A stretch of DNA of 64,000 bases from Perkinsus olseni. Taxonomy: Eukaryota > Perkinsozoa > Perkinsida > Perkinsidae. The notes under the pieces were generated by a model that saw only the letters and a program-made list of their open reading frames with translations, searched no databases and had not been told where the DNA came from. The position numbers and the translations under genes were made by a program. Every line of letters starts with the position of its first letter. Position 1 is the stretch's first letter. Positions 38,470 to 50,200 of the stretch are shown here, in pieces. The DNA lies in NCBI GenBank assembly GCA_013115135.1, contig JABANP010000020.1, positions 124,001 to 188,000 on the forward strand, written 5' to 3'.

Positions 38470-41400
38470 TCACATATCCTCCTCACAGTCGAAGAACTCA
38501 TCGCTTTCGCGACTGGACGGTCCTTCGCCTTCACCCGCCGAGCTTGCTGCGACAGGCAGCCGTTCTTCGCTGGAGCTATCGTTACCACCAGCGCTTTGGT
38601 GGAGTGCTTCGCACCGGTATCTGTGTCACCTCTCTACTCGAGGCGAACTAGGCGAGTAACTCACCTCAAAAGTCTGTGTCGTGCCCGCCCTATCCTCAGG
38701 TAGACTGATCTCTCCCGTTGTATTGGGAAGGTTGAAGTGGTCAACAGGAACTCCAAGCTTCACATTGTTAGCAGCATAGGCCAGCATCCGTTCACACGCC
38801 TACTATGGGTATCAAAAGACAATCTTCGAAAGCCCGACCCTACGTCCACAAAGCATGTGCAGTTTATACTCCTCTCTGCCTTAAACAGAGGGATTGCCAT
38901 CTTCACCATCTTAACACATTCGCCGTACATACCACCCCAAAGGTACCTTGTGACCGCATTGCTTGGATGTAGACGCCGTCGCAGTGCCTCACAACTCCGC
39001 CGCCAACTTGTAGTATACTGCGGCATTGCCATCCTGCACGACGTTTTCCTGTATGTTCTAGTAGCAACTTCCACAACAGGTATGTACTTCCGAAAGGCCA
39101 GTCTGTTAACTTTCTCGATACCTGCGGAGCCTCTCCCGTCACCAGTGGAGCAACACCTTCACCTTCAGTATGAGTTTCAACGAGCTCATTGTGGACCTCC
39201 ATGAGCACCCGAATATCCACAGCATCCTTGGCCGCCTCCAGAGAGTAGCTGCCAAGGGTCGGTGGTGGTCTTACGCTACTGCGCTGTCGAATCAGCCTAC
39301 GCCCGCTCCAGGTTCTCCCTGGCTCCCTCCCTCTTCCCCTTCCTCCACATTATCTTTCCCAGAGTGTGGCAAGCGCTCGCCACCAGAGGCGAGTCCTCAC
39401 CACATGTGCGCTACAAATCGCAAACACCCTCAGTATCAGTTCCTGGCTGAGCCACCCTACCTCGAAGATTTCCACAGCCTCTTCTGCGTACTTCTGCGCC
39501 TTGGCCAAGTTATTGAGCTTCATGTAGCACTTAGCGACGCTCATGCCTGCCTTTGCCACCAGAGATGAACCCCCAACCGCCTCGAACTTATCCTATCACA
39601 GCGAAGTCCATCGCGGCCAAGGCTCCCAACTGGCTTTACTAAATAGAACTTGTGCGCCTTCTTGCAGGACTGCAGGGCTTCCTTCACTCGGCCTCGACGC
39701 TCCAGAACGATTCCAAGGCCAAGATAAACACCACCAAGATTACTGAAATTGTGTTGTACCTTATCATCCCTAGCAAATAATGCTACCTGTCACTCTCGGT
39801 CCCATGACCGTCAATGACCTGTTGCTCTATAAGGGACAGGGACTCCTTGAAGTACCGTTCAGCCTCACGCAAAGCCCCAAGAGAACTGATGCCGGGGTCA
39901 TCACGAATCGCCATAAACCACCGCGACACCGACTTGTAAGTGTGACCGATGTTTTCGCACAGCGCTGGGGACTTTCCAACGATCTCTTCCATCTCCTTGA
40001 ATAGGGCCAATGCCTCTGTGAGATGTCCTTGCTTCCATTTTGTGAATGCTGCTGCCTAGAAGCGGCCTTGCTTCAGGTAAGAGTGCAAGCACCAAGCCTC
40101 ACTTGAACCGCCTTCAGCTTGAATGGGTCACCCAATCTCCGGCACACAGGAAGTACTTCATCCAGCTCCTTTTGGCACTTCCGCAACCTACTAGTACCAT
40201 CACAAATCCGGCCGCTACACAGTGTTAGACGGTTCACCTATAGAGACCAATCCAAACATCAAAGAGCTTGAAGAAGCTAGCTAGAGTGATGGTGCTCTCA
40301 AGTCCCTTCTCCGACTTCAACGTGAAGTACAGTTCTTCCAACTAAACCATGCTGGACCTAATCGCTGAGGGACATCTTCATCCTACTTGTTCTTCATTCT
40401 CATACTGCGTCTCAACACGCTCCGCCTCCGTCACCAGCCCAGATGGGGAGAAGTCCCGGTCTCTGATACCAGGCATGCACCACCAGCCCAGAAACGAGGC
40501 CATCCTCTACCTAATATCGTCGAATGTCAGTCTACGATCAGCAGCCATGGGTGGCGGCCTTTCGGTAACCGCTTCTTCCCTGGTCCCCACTTCCATCGCT
40601 GCGAGGAGAGAACCCTCCTCTCCCAATTCAGGAACTCCTCCCTCATCCGTTCTGCCTTCGACCGCTGTTGGAGAGCCGTCCTTCTCGGCGCATAGGGAGC
40701 CGTCCACAAGCGCTTTTGAGACTTGGTCATCATCAGTCCCCGGAAGCCCCTTTTTCTCACTAGATGACCGACCCTCCTCCGCTCTGGAAGACTCTCGCCC
40801 ATCCGCTCCTTGCCCGGGTGGTGCTGGGTTGTCAGCTCTGGAGGCTTCTTCCATCCTCCTTATCGGAAGCTTCTTCTGGAGTTTTTTACGCTTTTCCAAA
40901 GCCTCCCTCCCGCAAAACGAATACCGCCTGCTTCTCGGGAGAGCGAGGTAACAGTTGGATCTCAGGGAGGTCCTCCAGCCTCTGACCCGCGTGCGCTGAG
41001 AACGCCCCCCTGTCGAGCTACGCACGCCGTCCCGCTCACTACGATCGTTGCCGGCACTACAGAAGCAATGTTGCTCATTCAATCCAGAGCTGCTGGACGG
41101 CGGCTCGTCAGAGCCGAGGCTGTCAGGAAAAACCATTTGTAGTAAATGGCAATCGCAACCTCACCTTGATCGTGTAGGAGGCGTTGGTGGAGGGTGGCGA
41201 GCCAATGCGAGCTTATGAGCTTCCTCCACAGCAGACTCGAGGTACCATATGAGCTTGCTCTTTTTCTTACGTTTTTTCTTCTTCTTCACTACAGCATTGA
41301 ACAGGAGCTCTGCTGCGGGACGGCAGGACCTGTGAAGTCGAAGAGCCGCACCAGACTACTGACCATCCCAACAGGCTACTTTGCCTCCTCCCCGCCTCCG

Positions 41401-41661
41401 CCTCCAAGGCCAGCGTTCGTCGGCTTGAGACCATCTACTGCTACATCGTCCGTTTTCGTAACCTCAGCCGATGACACAGCAGATTGAGGGGGAGGAGGCT
41501 GGAGCTTCACCTCCTTGGCAGGAGCTCTCGACTGAATCTACAACGGTTGGCCCATGGACGGCCTCCTTAGTGGAAAAGGGTACCCGAGTAGAATCGGCGA
41601 CAACTTCGCCTTCAGACTCGGAGTCAATGTTATCCCAGCGGCTGTAGTCTATGGGAGCCAT
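38470..41661 (-). CDS. TPR-repeat protein with long disordered N-terminus
   Basis: The start at 41659-41661 gives MAPIDYSRWDNIDSESEGE, an N-terminus similar in style to co-chaperones such as Cdc37 (DYSxWDxIxxSD). A Pro/Ala linker, a very basic run (VKKKKKRKKKSKLIW, ~41260) and an acidic Ser/Glu region (~40530-40900) follow. The C-terminal half has helical repeats of TPR type: LEELYFTLKSEKGLES, FTKWKQGHLTEALALFKEME, LGALREAERYFKESL, LGGVYLGLGIVLERRGRVKE and CYMKLNNLAKAQKYAEEAVE. It ends near 38470 with an acidic DEFFDCEEDM. Exons are joined by GT-AG introns, but the joins at 38550-38660, 39050-39350 and 41400-41530 are unresolved, so one gene versus two is not fully settled. A co-chaperone or flagellar TPR protein is possible; no specific family is claimed. 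Confidence 0.58.
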
Positions 41662-42121
41662 TGCAAAATGATAGGGATCAGCCTCGGGCTGGCATGCTCG
41701 ACAAGAGGAAGACATTCGACGTAGCGCACGAGGAGAGAAGCCGACCCTCCAACGACCAACGGGACGAAAATCAGTAGAGGCCTCCCATACTACCATACCG
41801 CTCCATCATGAACACTGGAGTCATTGGAGAACAGGGAAACCATCAAGTGGTTGGTGAGGAGTGGTAAGCACTGATAGGGACCGCCAGCACGACAAGAAAC
41901 GTTCAAAACTCTCCCTGATTGACCACTGAACACCACCATTGAAAGGAGTATATCGTGCGAAGGCGTGTTAAGGCAGCTGCTGCTCCTATAGAACAGATCG
42001 CACCTCTAGACGCAATAGAAACAAGGCAGCATCGACCATCGTGCTACGTCCACAGTACATACAGGAATGATGATGATGATGGAGGGACAAGTACTCTACA
42101 GTAACGTTAGCAATAGTTCAT
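41662..42121. other. Intergenic, no gene seen
   Basis: 460 bp between the TPR gene start and the ValRS stop codon, both minus strand. It contains short GAT/ATG triplet runs near 42070 and no recognised frame. Confidence 0.55.
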
Positions 42122-45100
42122 CTATGCGGTGGCTTCCATGGCTGCCTTGATCTGAGCGATCACCTTCTCCTGCTCAGTTAGCTCGGCCTTATAGGACTCC
42201 TCCTTAGCAGCATTGGCATGGCGAACTTGCGGGGGCACCTTCTCCTCGTAGTCAGGCATCTAATCAGAGTTGCCTCCAGGGTCCCACTGAGCCATCACAA
42301 GGCTACTACCTCCCTCTTGGACACGTAAGTCTGCAAGTTGTGCTGGGTAACGCCCATCTTCTTCTCGAGCTTCTTAAGCTCAGCGGCGAGGTCGACGAGT
42401 CCGGCCACTTCCATGAAGGTGGTCACATGCTCGGACACGACGTTGGCAATAGTCCTGAAGGCACAGCAATACCGGAGCGCCAGGGAACTCCGCAAAGCTC
42501 ACCCTGCAGGAGCCTCACTAGCATCATCAATGACATTGAGGGAAGAGAGCTTGGCCATAGTAGCAATGTGATCGGCAATCTTAGGCAACACGCGTCGAGC
42601 CTCGGGGTCCGCGGCACGGATGTACGCATGAGGCCTTGCCTTCGGGGGCAACCCGAGTGAGGCAGCCTGCGACCTGAGATACCACACCTCCCCCAAATCC
42701 CACTGAGACGCCTATGGTACCTCAAGGGAAGAGGTGGTGGACTGAAGGAGTTCCATCTCTTCTTCGACGGCGAGGTTCCTCCAGGACATCACAGGCTGGG
42801 GGTAGCTGAGGAAAAGGTCATCAAGCACGGTCACGGAAAGAGGTGGCAGCTCACTCGGCAATAACAATGGACTCCGCCTTAGTGATACCGTCAGGGATCC
42901 TCTGATAGAGCTCCTCAGTGACGAAGGGGAGCAGAGGATGGAGGAGCCTCAGACCACGGTCCAGGCATATGTACAACACCTAACGCGAGCTCGAACTGTC
43001 CTGTTGCGAGGGAGAAGCATCCCAGCAGATCTCTACCTCCCTCGCGATCCGGAGCTCCTCAGAGTCGGTACCCTCGAGAGCACGGAAGCGCTTCTTGACC
43101 AGTTCGAGGTAGTAGTCACAGAAATTCGTAGAGCCAGAAGTTGTAGGTGGCCGTAGTGGCATCGCTGAAGCTGAAGTCCTTGATACCCTTGTTGGCAGCA
43201 CCCGCGGCCTCAGAGAGTCTAAGGGGAGACATGAATAGAGATGACGGTGGTCGGGGTGGTGGATATCACCTGGAGAGGATCCACTTATCCTCCCACTCGA
43301 GCTTGGCATCCAGAGGAAGACCTCTAGACTTGAAGTTCTCACCGAAGTTAGGTAAAGCGAACTTCATCACGTTCCACAACCTGAAGATGGATACGCTTAC
43401 ACGCATAGCCTCGAAGAGTAGATTTCAAGAAGCTAGCATTCAAGGAAGGAACCGCGAACCGTATCCAAGGCCCCGCCTACTTATTGCAGAAGTAACGATA
43501 AGATACCACCCTGTTGATGTCAAGATTTACACTCCGGGCCTGGCCAGTGTAGGCGAGGAGACCAAACCTACAGAACAGTGATGGTTGTGTGGAGCAGAAT
43601 CAGCTAGCAATACCTGAGAGCATCAGAGCCGCACTCAGGAATTCCATCAGGGAAATCCTTCTCCTGACCCTTCATGGCCTTCTTGATCTCCTTCTCAGGA
43701 AGGTTACCTACCGTAGCAAGATGCATCACAAAGGCATCGAAGGAGGACACAGATCAGACCGACCCGACCTTACCATGCTTCAGCTTCTCCTGAAGCTCTG
43801 GGAGGCCAATACCGGACATGACCTCCAGGGGATCGATAACGTTACCAAGGGACTTAGACATTTTACGACCATGAGCATCACGGACCTGCAGGGCGTACAG
43901 TGGGAGGAGCAGCAAGCGTCTAGAGGGCTTACCATAGCATGCAAGCAGATGGTGTGGAAGGGAAGCTCATCAGTGAGAGCCAAGGACATCATCACCATAC
44001 GTGCCACCCAGAAGAAGAGGATATCATGTCCAGTCTCTAGGACAGAGCTAGGGAAGAACGCCTTCATGTCATCCGTGTTCATGTCAGGCCATCCGAGAGC
44101 GGACATGGGCAGAAGTCCACTCGAGAACCTAGACGAGGCAAACTCACCGCAGGCCACCACGGCTCTACGCCTACCAAGTATCAAGGACATCAGGATCCTG
44201 GGCCAATACAAGATCACTCTCCGGCACGCCGAGCTTCTCAGATGCCCGCTTCAAAGCCTCAGCCTCATCCCGGCCGACGAACCTACGAAAGCGCACTGCT
44301 CCACCTGATCTGCTCAACTCATACAGGCTTACCACTGCTCCTCGGGGTAGGACGGCTTGACCACCTTGTAGGCGGGGATGCGATGGCCCCACCAAAGCTG
44401 ACGGGACACGCACCAGTCGCGGATGTTCTCGAGCCAATTGAACCAAGTGCCCTCGTAGTAGCTGGGCTCGATCTTCAGCTTGCCCTCCTTAACGGCTTGC
44501 ACCTGATGTCGGGGGGCAGTAACTCAAGTGAGTTCGGGCAGGTCCCCCTACACCACGAGCAGCCTCCTTGCTGCAGTCCATCCACCACTGAGGCTTCAGT
44601 ACGGGCTCCACAATATCCTTCGACTTGGAGCACAGAGGCACCTACAACAGCAGCCCGCTGCTAAGGGAAACGACAAGGATGCTGCTGAGTTTTACCTTCA
44701 TGGCATTATCAGTTTTGCCGACGAAGAGGCCTAGCTCCTTCAGGCGCTCCTCAACAGTCCTTCGAGCGATGAATCGGTGTTGGCCGGCAAACTCCCCGCA
44801 GTTATCGTTCATAGTGCCTGAACTCTTCCCCTACCACGCCATCACCGCAACGGACGACCGTATTACCATCATCATTGAGAATGTTGATCTCCGGCAAGTG
44901 ATGTCGGCGACCAATAGCAAAATCGTTGGGATCGTGAGCTGGGGTGATCTTCACACAACCAGTACCAAAGTCCATAGAGACGTAGTCATCAGCAATGACA
45001 ACCATCTTTCCTATCGGGAACGAAGGGGTGGACGAGCTCCTTGCCGATAAGGTGAGTAAAACGATCATCCTTAGGGTTCACAGCCACAGCAACATCACCG

Positions 45101-46656
45101 AGCATAGTCTCCAAACGTGTAGTGGCGATGTGAACGAACCTACAGAAGATCAGTCGATTCCCAACCATACCACAGCTCGTGGTTCTACTGGGTAGGGTCC
45201 TCCTTCAAGGGGTACTTGAACTCAACCAAAACACCAACCTCTACCTTAGCGTCAGGAAGGCCAGGCACCTGATAGTAAAACTAATACAGCGACACCAGCG
45301 AGATCAAACAGCCTCACCGAGAGAAGAGTCCTCTTCTCGATGTCGATATGGTCAACCTCGAGATCACTGAGTGCTGTACGGAGATAGGGGCACCAATTCG
45401 ACCAGCCTAGTGTCACGGTAAATCTTGCCTTCGTCATAAAACCGAACCTGCCATAGCGGAAGTTGAGGTCTCCAAGGCGAAAGTACTGCAGCGTACGAAG
45501 GCCTCCTTGACAGCCGTGGATAGGTTATCGTCCATGGTGAAGAACTGACGATCCCAGTCGAGAGAACCTGAACGGTCTCCTATCCACCGGAGGACAAGCA
45601 TCCATCGCCATTACTCGCTAAGCGCTCCATTTGTTTGCAGATGGTGTTACCCTTCTCGTTCTTCCACGACCACACCTTCTCCAGGAACCTGTGGACGTAA
45701 CATCAGTACGAGGGCAGCCGAGGGCTGGAATGGCTCACTTCTCGCGACCCAGGTCATGCCTCGAAAGACCCTCATCACGCAAAAGCAAATTCTCAACAAC
45801 TGACTGAGTGGCGATACCAGCATGATCCGTACCTAACAACAGCAAAACTCTGTCACCAGGCATCGAACCCAGGCATCTTTCGCCTACCAGGGATCCACAA
45901 TGTCTGATGACCCATCATCCGATGCCACCTAGTCATGCTGTCCTCGATGCAGCACATGAGAGCGTGGCCAAGATGAAGCGTTCCTAACTCAGGCTCACTC
46001 CACACAAGAGGCCCCTGCAAGGGAACTTACCAGTGACATTTGGAGGAGGCAAGCACATGACGAATTTCTGGGAGTCCACGGTGTTCATGGCCTTCTTAGC
46101 ATCAGCATGGAAGTATCCCTGCTTACGCCACCAGTCGTACCAAGCAGACTCCACAGCCGCAGGGTCGTAAGAATCAGCCTAAACAATCGTGCCCTTGCCA
46201 CTTTTCCTCCAGCAAGTCCAGCAAACTCTACTACCATTGGCTCGGACATGTCCTTCTTCTCACCGACAGGAGTCTTATTCACGTAAGGCTGCTTCTTCTG
46301 AGGCACAGACTTCGTCTCCTTTTTGCCCTTATTTTTTCCTAAAACAGTATCGCTATCTTATTACGATGCTCCGATTTCGTTAGCCGTACAGCAGCCGAGC
46401 CCATCCCTTAGTACCCTGGAATAGTGCTTCCTTCTCCTCTTTACTCATCTTGTTCTTCTTACCCGCCTTCTCCTGCTTCTTCAGCTTCTTCAACGCCGAT
46501 TTACTCAAACCTGCCCGGGGACTCTCCACCCCTTCGCGCCCGATCACCTCCTCTACTACCCTCGTGGTTCTCAGGAGTCGCCTTGTCCGCAGTAGCGGCA
46601 GCATCGACGCGATTCTGCACTGACTGTGCGAGCTCGTCCTTCTCTATTGTGGACAT
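42122..46656 (-). CDS. VARS: Valyl-tRNA synthetase (class I)
   Basis: The start at 46654-46656 gives an N-terminal extension ([20 protein letters not shown]), then a lysine-rich linker ([24 protein letters not shown]-like), typical of eukaryotic synthetase appendices. The core follows: [26 protein letters not shown], the HIGH motif as HLGHA (~45965-45980), [19 protein letters not shown], the editing (CP1) domain with [17 protein letters not shown] (~44930), and the catalytic loop [17 protein letters not shown] (~43820-43870). The C-terminus has the ValRS coiled coil ([18 protein letters not shown]) and ends [17 protein letters not shown]...AMEATA at 42122. It charges tRNA-Val and edits Thr-tRNA-Val. 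No presequence is seen, so this is the cytosolic form, although organellar use by dual targeting cannot be excluded. Many GT-AG introns of about 40-60 nt. Confidence 0.95.
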
Positions 46657-47212
46657 TGGTGAGCCTCGAAGAGGTGATGGTACTAGAAATGAGCAGAGCT
46701 GAAAACAACAACAATTTAACCACCACTGACAAGCCGTATGGGCCATGCGATATATGTTCTAATTACTACTCTCTTGGGGGCAAGGCAGACGTAAGCACCA
46801 CGACCAGCAGCACGACTTGGACGCCACGCCACGGTGGAGGTCAAAAGTTTCAAAAAATACTCTGCCAACGGTGGTGGTGCAGAGACCGCCTAGTTGCCCG
46901 TGCCCCCGGTCCGGAGGTATCGACAAGCTCTCTATGTAGTAAAAAATGACGCTGATGGTGCGGCTACACGGCAATAAGAAGTCAAAAAAGGCGAAGCCAC
47001 CCCCAAAACTATCTCAAAATCGATCACGTGGGCGGGCGCGATCAGCGGCGCGACGAACTTTGACAGGTAAAGCCGAATCCACGCGACCAACCTGTAACAG
47101 TCTAGAACGCAACAGCTCGAGAAGGACAACAGCTGATAGCACAAGCATATGGATGGTCATGTAAAGGAAAAAGTAGAATGCTGTAAAACGTAGAAGACGA
47201 GAAGCATCACGG
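46657..47212. other. Intergenic, no gene seen
   Basis: 556 bp upstream of ValRS and downstream of the PLC-like gene. An open frame on plus at 46946-47164 is very basic with no motif and is not called. Confidence 0.5.
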
Positions 47213-50200
47213 TCATCGGTCCGTGCTGCCAGGGAGACTATGGTCTCTGTTGTAATCATGTGTGACATGGGCTATGTTACCAATGGACCAGAAATCCACA
47301 GCTATCATCGAAGGGATGTGACCGCTCCACTCAGCAGTGCAATTATCAAGCACTTCCCTCATCAGATCATCCTTATTGACCTCGAGGGCTGTCAAGGGGA
47401 AGGGCACTGGTATGGACAGGAAGTGGTTAACGAAGATCAACCGATTCTGTACGGCGCTCAGGTCCGACGAATTGAGAATGTCCTCGCTGATGAACTCGAA
47501 CTTGCTACCTGAATTGATGACATGCACTTACTGAGATAGTCCCGACCTTACTTCGAGCACTGATGGTGCAGTTGAGCATCTCGCTCGTCTGCCACGCGTA
47601 GTTGTTCTCCGCGGTGAACTGGAAGAAGTTGTGGTCCCTGAGAGCCACATCGGGGCCGGCCGCGAGTGGTATCAGCTCACCAGGCAGGGCAACCATCGAA
47701 GCTGTTATTGTTGGTTGTATAACAATCATGCTGGTCGATAACAACAACCTACTACACACCCTGGCGGGAAGGAAGCCACACACTCCCCCGTACTCTCTTA
47801 TTGGTATCGATCATCTCCTGCAGAGTTGGCCACGGTGACCGTACGGCCAGCCTCTGGATCCTCATAGTCTCGTTCTGGGAATCGGGATGGACATACATGT
47901 AGGGTACCAGAGGCTCCATGGCAGCTTCCAAGGCAGAAAAAGTCTCGCCATAATACTCATTCACCAGCATGATAACCTGTAAAGTGACTTCCCTATAGAC
48001 AGGTACGCGACACGGCTTACCTCCCGCGGGTTGGCGGCCAGCCAGTCGGCCACTATCTGCATCTCCTCTCGTAGAGTCAATGCACCGAGGACACACATAC
48101 CATGGCAGAGCCGTAGTGGTGTCTCGACGGTGCTGTTGTGGGGGTAGATGTCCAGCAACAGGCCGCGAATACCATGGTCCAGCTGAGGAAGCGATAAGGG
48201 TTGTGGAAACACAAAAGTCGCTATCGCAGTCTCGTTACTTGCCGCTTTATATTGAAGTAGTGGTTTGGTAGTACAAAGCTGTCTTGAAGGGACGAGAAGC
48301 TATTATGCGTCGACGGCAATGTAATCTGACCGCTCAAGGACCTCTTCCGAAGCACCCCTGAGGGCGCCTCTACCTGTACGACGGTCTTCCGGCAGTTCAC
48401 CACCAGTCCATTACAGCCTCCTGGCTCCCCCTGAGGAGCTGGCGTCAACTCCGCACTGCTGACAAGTTCACGACCTGAGAATACTCATCCGCGTGCAGGA
48501 GGAAGGCGCGCCACCCACCCGTCTGGAACCTCGGGCCGCCAGCCAAGGCCGTGAAGGAGACATTTTCGAAAACCAGCGGATCCCGCGCCCTACCAAGGTG
48601 AAGTTCACACCTACAGCCTGGTACACAGTGGGGTCTTACAGTGCCCATATACCACCGAACAGGGCGGCAGGAAAGATCAGCGCCATGATGCCCGTCATGA
48701 CTCGGCCCTTCGTGTGCAGCTGTAATGCACTAGCAATCGCCTGATAGTCACCAGCAGCACTCTCAGTATCCCCAACTATTCTGTCTCACATCAGTAGAGC
48801 CCAAGTGTCTCTCGGCCACGTCCACTTCCTTGAGTGTGAGCGCAGCAGTAGTGAACCATGGACCCAGTGAGAGCTCAGAAAGCACGGTCGTGACCAAAGC
48901 AATGATAGCCATCACGGTGGCGTAATATACACCTGGAGACCTGCTATGATCGGGAAAGCCATGGAGTGTCACGACCTTCACTATGATAGACCATGGTGGA
49001 CATCGGGCACCGTTCCACTTGGTTGTTGCAGTCGGCCAGCCTTCCCGAGTGGATGCCCCTGCAAGGAGATAGCTCGGCATCATTCCAAGGCAGCGCATAT
49101 AACCTACGCGGTGGCAGCCAGAGTGATACTGGTTGCAGCGGCGAGGGCTACAGTGACAACCCTCGGGACCAAGCCTGCAAGGAGGACGGCATGGCTGCAC
49201 ACTACTACGGCTGCACTAGACTCACTCGACCTCAACATTCGACCATGCCAGCCCTTGCCAACCCCAACCCAGGCTATCGAAGTAAGCCCAGCCATCGATG
49301 TGAGGAGCTGTGCCACAGCCAGCACGCCGCCGATCATCTCCAGCGAAGTAGCGAGGTAGGAATTACACAATAACAAGATATAGGCCGCCTGAAGCATCGC
49401 AGAGATCCACTCAGTAGTCCAGAAAGAAAGACAGTTGGTGCTCACCATGGTCCACATGAACATAGCCTGATGCAGTGTGAGCTGGTTGTGGGGCGGGTGT
49501 TGCCATCGCTGCCCCCCCGGAGGAATCCCACCATACCTGCATGACTCCGAGATCGCACATCGCGTACATCTCCTAGGAGTCCTAGGCTAGGACTCACTTC
49601 TCGTTGACAAGTTGCTTATGAGCATGATAAGAGAAGCGGAAGCGGAACCATCTCCCACTAGAGACCTCCCACCAATACTTCCTTCGACGGTCAAATACAT
49701 AGCGAGCCACTACGAAGCATACCAACATAACCAGTTGGATCTGCGTCGAACAAGAGCTACTACCACTACAACAAACGAAGAAAATTCAACCCACCAATGC
49801 GAGTGTCAGGTCAGTAGAGGACAAAGAGTGCAGGGGATCTATGATGTCCTGTTTAAGGGACCCTATCGTCGCCCGGATATACCTGATGCAGCAGCCACAA
49901 GCGATACTACCATGCCACTCTAACTGATCGTCTACCCGTCAAGAGAAGAGCACTCCACCAGCTCCACAGTTATCCGCAGGACTTGCGCCAAACCATCAAG
50001 CACCACCTGCTCGAGAGCGAGTGAGATCGTGTACTATCATCCACTCATCTCACTACCGAGTCAGCAGAAGTGAGACCGTATCTCCCGATGAACAGGTCCG
50101 ACCTCAAACTGTTAATATTCTCGTATACAATGGCAAGCAAGCTGAAGGGCAGGCAGTAGCTTCAGCGGTTGCAGCAGCGAGGCTTACTCTCGAACTTCTC

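Noticed and set aside
46946..47164. Very basic 72-codon plus-strand open frame
   Set aside because: No motif, lies in a gap between minus-strand genes; insufficient support.
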